A DNA stretch of 14,013 nt from Kiritimatiellia bacterium (GTDB lineage: Bacteria; Verrucomicrobiota; Kiritimatiellia; RFP12; UBA1067). Below, in pieces: positions 7,821 to 14,013 of the stretch (position 1 is the first letter of the stretch; the number at the start of each line of letters is the position of its first letter). The notes under the pieces were generated by a model, which was not told the DNA's origin, did not search any database, and saw only the letters and a list, made by a program, of their open reading frames with translations. The position numbers and the translations under genes are program-made. The DNA lies in NCBI GenBank assembly GCA_028707675.1, contig JAQWAM010000009.1, forward strand, positions 1-14,013, given 5' to 3'.

Positions 7821-7914
7821 CGTTATGACACCCGTTTCCCCGCTTTGAGCTTGAGCCTTATAAGTGGTAAATTTCAAAAAAGGCATGTTCCCAAGCATAA
7901 TCGCATGCTAAATT

Positions 7915-7942
7915 ACTAATTCATAACTCCTAATTCCTAATT
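7915..7942. repeat. Heptamer tandem repeat, CCTAATT type
   Basis: Four consecutive 7-nt units: ACTAATT, CATAACT, CCTAATT, CCTAATT. The last two are identical and the others are degenerate. This resembles the short tandem repeats seen between genes in cyanobacteria and other genomes, and it echoes the CCTAAT hexamers (read on the minus strand) at the right end of the window. Confidence 0.55.
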
Positions 7943-7946
7943 TGGC

Positions 7947-7973
7947 GCGATTCAGTTCAACTAACTGAATCGC
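7947..7973. repeat. Perfect 11-bp inverted repeat upstream of the sigma-54 promoter
   Basis: GCGATTCAGTT (7947-7957), spacer CAACT, AACTGAATCGC (7963-7973), with no mismatch. There is no T-run after it, so a protein-binding site is more likely than a terminator. It ends 9 bp before the sigma-54 element, roughly -63 to -37 from the predicted start. The half-site TTCAGTT occurs once more at 8087-8093. It could bind a bacterial enhancer-binding protein or a repressor. Confidence 0.6.
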
Positions 7974-7982
7974 CCCCGGTGG

Positions 7983-8000
7983 TTGGCACATCTCTAGCTA
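7983..8000 (+). promoter_or_regulatory. Sigma-54 (RpoN) promoter of htrA
   Basis: TTGGCAC-ATCTC-TAGCTA. The invariant GG (7985-7986) and GC (7997-7998) are 10 bp apart, as sigma-54 requires, and TGGCAC is a full match to the -24 block. The -12 block TAGCT differs from TTGCW at one base. The start site would be near 8010, about 230 nt upstream of the htrA ATG. Such promoters need an AAA+ activator, which is not encoded in the window. Confidence 0.65.
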
Positions 8001-8055
8001 AATCATAAGCGCCAACGCGAGAGGCGGCAAAGGGTTCACAAAAACAGGTCCGTAA

Positions 8056-8127
8056 AGGCCATAACCCCATCAGCTCGCCTGGCGGTTTCAGTTAACGGTT
8101 GCCGTCTGCCGGGTGGGGTTATGGCCT
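8056..8127 (+). ncRNA. Large structured leader element or small RNA upstream of htrA
   Basis: The arms AGGCCATAACCCCA (8056-8069) and TGGGGTTATGGCCT (8114-8127) are perfectly complementary over 14 bp. A second stem, CCTGGC (8078-8083) with GCCGGG (8108-8113), stacks on the 3' side, leaving an 8-nt bulge on the 5' side and a 24-nt apical loop. TAAA before and TTTA after can extend the stem with a small bulge. It lies about 46 nt downstream of the predicted sigma-54 start and so would be transcribed. There is no real T-tract, so simple termination is not favoured. Alternatives are a leader regulating htrA, a processed small RNA, or a remnant repeat element. Confidence 0.5.
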
Positions 8128-8150
8128 GTTTAAGGCGGATTGGCTAGAGG

Positions 8151-8197
8151 CTTGAAAAACTGGTTTTCAAGTGGAGGGTTCAGATGTCAGGGTTCAG
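8151..8197. repeat. 8-bp inverted repeat followed by a 9-bp direct repeat near the htrA start
   Basis: CTTGAAAA (8151-8158) and TTTTCAAG (8164-8171) flank a 5-nt loop. AGGGTTCAG follows twice, at 8175-8183 and 8189-8197, with starts 14 bp apart. These lie 45-90 nt upstream of the htrA start codon, inside the predicted leader. Confidence 0.45.
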
Positions 8198-8241
8198 GTG
8201 TTGAAGGCTATACCAAACTACAATAATCGGGAGGATCAGGA

Positions 8242-9723
<1,482 letters not shown>

Positions 9724-9766
9724 CCACACAACAAATATTATATATAGACCACTCCTGTCATGCAGC

Positions 9767-9801
9767 ACCCGGGGCCGGGTCAAACCGGCCCCGGGTTTTT
9801 T
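9767..9801 (+). terminator. Strong intrinsic terminator after htrA
   Basis: The 12-bp perfect GC-rich stem ACCCGGGGCCGG (9767-9778) / CCGGCCCCGGGT (9785-9796), loop GTCAAA, is followed by T6 (9796-9801). It ends 3 bp before the stop codon of the convergent minus-strand gene. In the minus direction no T-run follows, so it probably acts mainly on htrA. Confidence 0.93.
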
Positions 9802-9803
9802 CG

Positions 9804-12800
9804 TCAGCGGTAAACTTTGGTAAGCTTGACCAGTGCCTGCCCCTTGGCGCAGCAATTTAAAGCGATTTCGTTGGGGCCGCCGCGCAGGATCGGCAGAGTT
9901 TTGTCCAAGCTGCCTTCCGCAAGTTTGGCGCGGTCTGCTCCGTACACCTGCCAGGTCTTGCCGTCACGGCAAACCAACCGGTCCCTGGCCTTCAGTTTTA
10001 CCGGGAAACGCGCGACGCTGTTACCGATAGTCAGTACCGGGTTGTCAATCTCGCCTTTAAGTTCGATTTCAAGCCGTGCCTTGGATCGCGGGCGCACTGC
10101 CACTGTCCAGCGGCTGCGTACAAGGCCATTCTCAGAATCGATCAGTCGGGGCATTTCGTATTCGCGCTCAAGGCGCCGCCAGTCGATCTGCCGCCGCGGG
10201 CGGCGTGTGCCGAACGGCGATCCGAAGGCGGTTATCGATATTTCAGCCCTTCCTCCGGCTAAGGCGAATGTGTTGAGCCCAGAACAAAGCTCAGGCTGTT
10301 GTCCCTGCGCGCCAACCGCGCGCGCCAGCGGATCGCCCCTTTCGCTGTAATGCGTGAAAATGCCGTCCGGCTCCAGCTCGGCGAATTCCCCGGACGCCAG
10401 CGTGAACGGCACGGTCAGGGTCTGGCCGTTGACGGTCAGGGCCGGACGTTCCAGCCTTGCAGGCAACACCGGCAGAGCCAGCACAGGGCTTAGCGTCACC
10501 GCTGCGCCGCCGCCGGCCGGCAGGCCGTTGAGATAGAGGCTGACCTGCGAAATGTGAGCCATGTTAAGATTGGTGCGGAAGATCGCATGTGAGCCGCGGC
10601 GGCGGTAGGGCCAGACATGCTCGTCCATGCGCGCGGAGTCGCGCTCGCGCGCCAGCAGCGCCACATACCGCCAGCCTTTGAAATCGAGGGTGACGTAGTG
10701 ATCCGAGAGCGCGCCGCTGAATTCGCGCGGGCAGCCGATCTGGATGTTCAGCAAAGCTCCCGAGCCGTCGCCCTTGACCCACAGACCGAAGGCGCCGGTA
10801 CCGCCGATATCGCGGTAGGGCGCGGGGAGGGACAGCGTCGCGCGCGCCCATGCGCCGGTCGCTGCTACGCCGCCGTTCGCAGCCTTGAGCCGCAGGTTTC
10901 GCGCTCCGCCGCGCGTGTCCGCGGTGACTTCCGCCAAACTCAGCCGCACTGCAGAGGAGGCGGTGGCGGTTTTGAACAACTTGAAATCATCCGCCGTCAC
11001 CAGCGGTTTGGCGGCGGGGCTCTCGGCGGGCGCGGCGGCGTAAAGCGCCTCGACCCTGAGGCAGAGCGGCTGCGGCGGTTCCCGATTATCAAGCTGCCAT
11101 GATGATGAACCGTCGTCAGGCCCGGTGACGCGGTGTGTGCGCATCGCGGCCGGCGTGAAGCGCCACTCGCCGCCGGAAGTCTGCCTCAAGCGGAACTCCG
11201 CGCCTTTTCCGGACAAACGCGCCACGGTGACGTCATCGAAATAACGCGCCAGGCGCAGGTGCTCGTACCAGCCCAGCAGCGTGAACTGACGCTCCAGATG
11301 GTAAGGCAGCGGTGCGTTGTTGACGTTGACGCCCTGGATCGACATGGCAGCGTCGAGCGCCAGATTCTTGCAGGCGAAATACTCCTTCTCATCCAGATGG
11401 TGGCCGCGGGCGAACGGGGTCGCCATGCGCGGCGCCCACCAGCCCATCTGCGGCCCGAGCAGGTCGGTGTCGCGATAGCGTTCGCACACCGCGACGTGGT
11501 CGTCATGAAAAAGTTTCGCGCCCCAGACAGGATGGTCCCAGGTGCCGAGGCGGGAATGGAACCACCAGTTGTGCGCGCCGTAGCAGCTTGCCTCGATCAC
11601 AGGGTCGCCTTGGAGGCGGCGCATGATCTTGTGGCGCATCGCGTCTATGCCGTAGCGGCTCATCATGCCCTCGGAGCCGTCGAAGTAAAGCTGATCCAAC
11701 TCGCACGAGTTGAAGACGCGCGCGATGCGCCCGGCCAGATCGTCGGCCAGCGGCGAGTCCGGCTGCGGGTAGAAGGATATGTAGCGCTGCTGCAGATAAT
11801 CGGCCTGAGCGCCTGCGGCATGAGACGATGCCCTTGTTTTGAAAGCGCCGCGCTTGCAGGCTTTGAAGGCGTAAGGCGGATCGCGCGCGATCTCGGCATA
11901 CTGGATGATCTCCCTGCCTATACGGATGGCGTTACCGTTGCCGGAGTAAGTGAATACCACATCATGCCGAGCCGAGGGCGGCTCTTTCACGTATAGCACG
12001 TTGTCGGCGGGCGAGAGATCACGCGCCAGCGTGTAGGTGTCGAAGGGTATCAGGTGAGGGCTGGGCTCCGGCGTGATCCACGGGTCATGCGGCGCGATGC
12101 AGGCGGTCAGTGTGTGGATGCCCACTCGCAGACCGGCGGCGTGGATGCGTTCGGCCGTGTCCCTCATGTCGTCCAATCCGCGCGGATAGTAATTGGTGCG
12201 CACATCGTAGTGGCCGAGCGACTGCCACCAGCCGTGCAGGTGGATCGTCGAGAAGCCGCCGCGCCGAGCGACATCGATCCAGTCGTCGGTGGCGGCGTGG
12301 GCGAGGTCTGCGAACAGATATGAGCCCCGCGCGGGTTCGGCTTCCAGCGCCCAAGGGCCTGCGCTGTGCGAGATCGGCACTCCCGCGCTCGCAGCCATTT
12401 TCCGCAGCATCGCCGGCATTTTTTCCTTGGGGCCGGCGGCGAGCCCGGCGCGCCATCCGGTCAAGCCGCGCTCCGAGGTTGACCAGACCCGCAGCGTCCC
12501 GCCGTGCGCGCTCATCTCCAGCGGGAGGTCATAACCGCGCAGGCAAACCGCGTCGGTGTCGTCCGAAAGCATGTTGGCCATGCTTCCGCGGTATTTGCTC
12601 AGATTCACCGGAAGCGTACAGAAGGTCAGTGATTCGACGCCGGCAAGCGCCAGATCAGTTACCTTGAACTCGAAAAAATCGCGGCGGGCGGTGACTTCGA
12701 CCGTACACGTGCCGCTGCCGCGCGGAAATACGAATTCCAGCAGATCGCCTTTGCGCCGGAGCGACCGGGCCGAGACGCGGCGGCCGTCGGTTAGCCGGGC

Positions 12801-13712
12801 GTGAACAAAAGTATGCGCTGACGCGAGCAGCTCGCGCTTGCGGCGTTTCGACCGCAAAGAGACGACTTGCCCGTCCGTATTGAGCACAAGCTCGGCGTGG
12901 CGGTTGGCGAAGCGCGCCGCTACCTCATGTTTTATTCCGCTCCCATCGATAATAGCGTATTGCGGATCCGCGCGTTTGGGTTCGGAGGCCAGCGCCTTCA
13001 CTTCCGCGCCGGAAAGCGCGCGGGAGTAAATCCGCAGATCATCCAGCAAGCCGCGGTGGCAGACCGCGTTGTTCCAGCCGCCTAACCGCAAAGCGCTGGC
13101 TTCGACAGGATACGGCCACGAGGCGCGGCTGACCGGCACGCCGTCGGCATAGGCCGTCAACTCCGGCAAATCGAAAGTCACGCAAAGGTGCGTCCACTTC
13201 CTGACCGGCAGTTTAGGCAGCAGGGACACCCCCGTTTCGCGCCATTCATCGCCCGGGGCGCCGGCGCTGTGCCCCGGCCGTCCGAGGCGGAACAAGCATG
13301 CGCCGTCTGATACGAACAGCATCATACCGCCGGGGCTCCAGTTGATCGAGGACAGCAGGTTGGGGTAGCGGCGCGGCTCGTCATCATCCCATTGCGCCCA
13401 GACGGACAAGGTGAACTGCGTGGCGCCGTTCAGTCCGGGCACCGCCTGGACATGCATGTGCGCATTCGTGCCGTTGAAATGCGCGGCCTTGCCGAACGGC
13501 CCGGCGGCCCAGCGGACGTTCGTGAAGTCGGCTTCCAGCATGTTTCCGGAACGGTCAGCGGCTAAATCACCGCGGCCCCTGTCCAGCGGCAGCCACAGCA
13601 GCAGCGAAGAGTCTGCGCTGACGCTGTCTTGCGTACCCCCCGGAGCCACGCCCGCGGCTAGCGCGAACGCGAACACGCAGATGAACACAGTTCTGGCAAT
13701 ATCGTGTTTCAC
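9804..13712 (-). CDS. Large secreted protein with LamG domain and clan-D-like glycosidase TIM barrel
   Basis: The protein has 1302 residues from a GTG start. A signal peptide covers about residues 1-21 (TVFICVFAFALAAG). Residues about 36-245 form a LamG/concanavalin-like jelly roll (LLLWLPLDRG, FNGTNAHMHV, FTLSVWAQWDDD, LDDLRIYSRALSGAEV), often a sugar-binding or adhesion module. A beta-rich section follows at about 260-450. A TIM-barrel-like region runs from about 460 to 860. FSTIHLHGWWQSLGHYD (around 488-504), the GLDDM...AAGLRVGIHT segment and DQLYFDGSEG (Asp678, Glu681) resemble alpha-galactosidase-type (clan D, GH27/31/36) barrels, so Asp678 is a candidate catalytic residue. The rest (about 950-1302) is beta-rich with a possible second carbohydrate-binding module near 1030-1110. 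No known family matches closely from memory; substrate unknown. It may be co-transcribed with the small upstream cysteine protein, 36 bp away. Confidence 0.72.
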   Translation of the reverse strand: MKHDIARTVFICVFAFALAAGVAPGGTQDSVSADSSLLLWLPLDRGRGDLAADRSGNMLEADFTNVRWAAGPFGKAAHFNGTNAHMHVQAVPGLNGATQFTLSVWAQWDDDEPRRYPNLLSSINWSPGGMMLFVSDGACLFRLGRPGHSAGAPGDEWRETGVSLLPKLPVRKWTHLCVTFDLPELTAYADGVPVSRASWPYPVEASALRLGGWNNAVCHRGLLDDLRIYSRALSGAEVKALASEPKRADPQYAIIDGSGIKHEVAARFANRHAELVLNTDGQVVSLRSKRRKRELLASAHTFVHARLTDGRRVSARSLRRKGDLLEFVFPRGSGTCTVEVTARRDFFEFKVTDLALAGVESLTFCTLPVNLSKYRGSMANMLSDDTDAVCLRGYDLPLEMSAHGGTLRVWSTSERGLTGWRAGLAAGPKEKMPAMLRKMAASAGVPISHSAGPWALEAEPARGSYLFADLAHAATDDWIDVARRGGFSTIHLHGWWQSLGHYDVRTNYYPRGLDDMRDTAERIHAAGLRVGIHTLTACIAPHDPWITPEPSPHLIPFDTYTLARDLSPADNVLYVKEPPSARHDVVFTYSGNGNAIRIGREIIQYAEIARDPPYAFKACKRGAFKTRASSHAAGAQADYLQQRYISFYPQPDSPLADDLAGRIARVFNSCELDQLYFDGSEGMMSRYGIDAMRHKIMRRLQGDPVIEASCYGAHNWWFHSRLGTWDHPVWGAKLFHDDHVAVCERYRDTDLLGPQMGWWAPRMATPFARGHHLDEKEYFACKNLALDAAMSIQGVNVNNAPLPYHLERQFTLLGWYEHLRLARYFDDVTVARLSGKGAEFRLRQTSGGEWRFTPAAMRTHRVTGPDDGSSSWQLDNREPPQPLCLRVEALYAAAPAESPAAKPLVTADDFKLFKTATASSAVRLSLAEVTADTRGGARNLRLKAANGGVAATGAWARATLSLPAPYRDIGGTGAFGLWVKGDGSGALLNIQIGCPREFSGALSDHYVTLDFKGWRYVALLARERDSARMDEHVWPYRRRGSHAIFRTNLNMAHISQVSLYLNGLPAGGGAAVTLSPVLALPVLPARLERPALTVNGQTLTVPFTLASGEFAELEPDGIFTHYSERGDPLARAVGAQGQQPELCSGLNTFALAGGRAEISITAFGSPFGTRRPRRQIDWRRLEREYEMPRLIDSENGLVRSRWTVAVRPRSKARLEIELKGEIDNPVLTIGNSVARFPVKLKARDRLVCRDGKTWQVYGADRAKLAEGSLDKTLPILRGGPNEIALNCCAKGQALVKLTKVYR

Positions 13713-13713
13713 G

Positions 13714-13726
13714 CCCCCCCTTTTTT
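13714..13726 (-). promoter_or_regulatory. Homopolymer tract (A6 then G7) serving as ribosome binding site of the LamG gene
   Basis: Read on the minus strand, AAAAAA (13726-13721) is followed by GGGGGGG (13720-13714), one C, then the GTG start at 13712. The only purine-rich element that could bind 16S rRNA is this A/G run, at short spacing. The next in-frame start, a GTG eight codons in, has no ribosome binding site. Confidence 0.4.
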
Positions 13727-13740
13727 GTTAATTCCGGTTC

Positions 13741-13767
13741 GGAAGAAGCTAAACGGCTGCTTCTTCC
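13741..13767 (-). repeat. 9-bp inverted repeat over the stop codon of the small cysteine protein gene
   Basis: GGAAGAAGC (13741-13749) and GCTTCTTCC (13759-13767) are perfect inverted copies with a 9-nt loop. They include the last codons and TAG stop of the small gene. In the minus-strand message no T-run follows, so it is either a weak attenuator between the two genes or an incidental hairpin. Confidence 0.45.
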
Positions 13768-13934
13768 AGCGGCATCGGGTTACACAGGTTACAGGCATTG
13801 TCCGCCACACGGCCGCAGTTGAAACAGATGAAGCGCGGCTCGCGGGTGAGCGTCTTGATCAATTCGAAACGCGCGTTACTGGCTAGCAGGCAGATGTGCC
13901 CCGCATGATCGCCCTTGCATTTTTTCTCGTCCAC
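13749..13934 (-). CDS. Small zinc-ribbon-like cysteine protein, function unknown
   Basis: The protein has 61 residues, starting at GTG 13934 with a near-perfect Shine-Dalgarno AAAGGAGGTT (minus strand, around 13947-13938) at good spacing. This is the strongest argument that it is real. It contains six cysteines: Cys6 and Cys15 near the N-terminus, then two CxxC pairs, FICFNCG (Cys37, Cys40) and NACNLCN (Cys48, Cys51). The two pairs, ten residues apart, would bind one metal ion, probably zinc, in a ribbon fold. The His residues at 10 and 13, with Cys6 and Cys15, could make a second site. There is no signal peptide, so it is cytoplasmic. It stands 36 bp upstream of the large LamG gene on the same strand. 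I do not know its function; nucleic-acid or protein contact is only a guess. Confidence 0.75.
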   Translation of the reverse strand: MDEKKCKGDHAGHICLLASNARFELIKTLTREPRFICFNCGRVADNACNLCNPMPLEEAAV

Positions 13935-13980
13935 AACAACCTCCTTTTGGTGCGTGCTCGTCTATAACTTCAAGCTGATT

Positions 13981-14010
13981 AAGATTAGGATTAGGATTAA
14001 GATTAGGAAA
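13981..14010. repeat. Hexameric tandem repeat at the right end of the window
   Basis: Units AAGATT, AGGATT, AGGATT, AAGATT, then AGGAAA: a period of 6 with A/G variation at one position. On the minus strand it reads CCTAAT/CTTAAT, close to the CCTAATT heptamers at 7929-7942. The tract may continue beyond the window. It lies upstream of the small cysteine protein gene. Confidence 0.65.
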
Positions 14011-14013
14011 AAT

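Larger units (their letters stand above)
7753..8241. other. 489-bp gene-free regulatory region between lpxD and htrA
   Basis: I see no credible gene here. In order it holds the lpxD terminator (7780-7820), an AT-rich stretch with heptamer repeats (7915-7942), a perfect inverted repeat (7947-7973), a sigma-54 promoter (7983-8000), a large hairpin (8056-8127), a small hairpin (8151-8171), a 9-bp direct repeat and the htrA ribosome binding site GGGAGG (8229-8234). A weak sigma-70 match, TTGAGC (7845-7850) and TAAATT (7868-7873) with 17-bp spacing, could be a second start. Confidence 0.7.

Noticed and set aside
7626..7898. 90-codon minus-strand frame running from the lpxD end into the intergenic region
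   Set aside because: Much of it is the lpxD shadow, it crosses the lpxD terminator, and no ribosome binding site or motif supports it.
7915..7942. CRISPR-like array in the AT-rich repeat tract
   Set aside because: The units are 7 nt, contiguous and without spacers, so this is a simple tandem repeat.
8056..8127. Reading the large hairpin as an ordinary intrinsic terminator
   Set aside because: Only GTTTA follows the stem, not a T-run, and it lies downstream of a promoter and upstream of htrA, where full termination would silence the gene.
11133..11996. 287-codon open frame on the plus strand inside the LamG gene
   Set aside because: It overlaps the conserved TIM-barrel coding region and shows no family signature, signal peptide or ribosome binding site.

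Overview
The window is 14 kb of GC-rich DNA from a Gram-negative (diderm, lipid A-making) bacterium. It carries bamA, skp and lpxD in a row, an outer-membrane FadL-type porin and a periplasmic HtrA protease. The regulator with a XylR/LacI-like sensor and an AraC helix-turn-helix, together with a very large secreted LamG plus glycosidase-like protein, is a combination I associate with the PVC superphylum (Kiritimatiellota, Lentisphaerota, Verrucomicrobiota). That placement is inference, since the window has no rRNA or other phylogenetic marker.

Left part (1-3419): the 3' end of a cytoplasmic protein resembling the C-terminus of HerA/DUF87-type ATP-binding proteins; a FadL/OmpP1-family channel with its own promoter overlapping a perfect inverted repeat; and, convergent to it with only a 34-bp gap, the XylR/AraC-type regulator on the minus strand. 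The regulator's likely promoter is so close to its ATG that the message may be almost leaderless. Between the regulator and bamA is a divergent promoter region with a near-palindrome sitting on the predicted bamA -10 box.

Middle part (3612-9801): an outer-membrane assembly block. bamA (barrel assembly), skp (periplasmic chaperone for outer-membrane proteins) and lpxD (third step of lipid A synthesis) lie in a row; skp and lpxD are one base apart. The row ends at a strong intrinsic terminator, without the fabZ/lpxA genes that often follow. A 489-bp gene-free stretch follows. It holds short tandem repeats, a perfect 11-bp inverted repeat, a very good sigma-54 promoter match and a large two-tier hairpin, and it leads to htrA. 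This suggests that the HtrA quality-control protease is made under sigma-54 control with a long structured leader. The HtrA protein has Glu where the catalytic triad Asp is expected. A textbook terminator closes the gene.

Right part (9804-14013): on the minus strand, a 61-residue four-to-six-cysteine zinc-ribbon-like protein is followed by a 1302-residue secreted protein with a LamG (concanavalin-like) domain and a TIM-barrel resembling clan-D glycosidases. The window ends in a hexameric repeat. Functionally the window is mostly envelope biogenesis and stress plus one carbohydrate-active exoprotein. I see no tRNA, rRNA, CRISPR, insertion sequence or phage gene.
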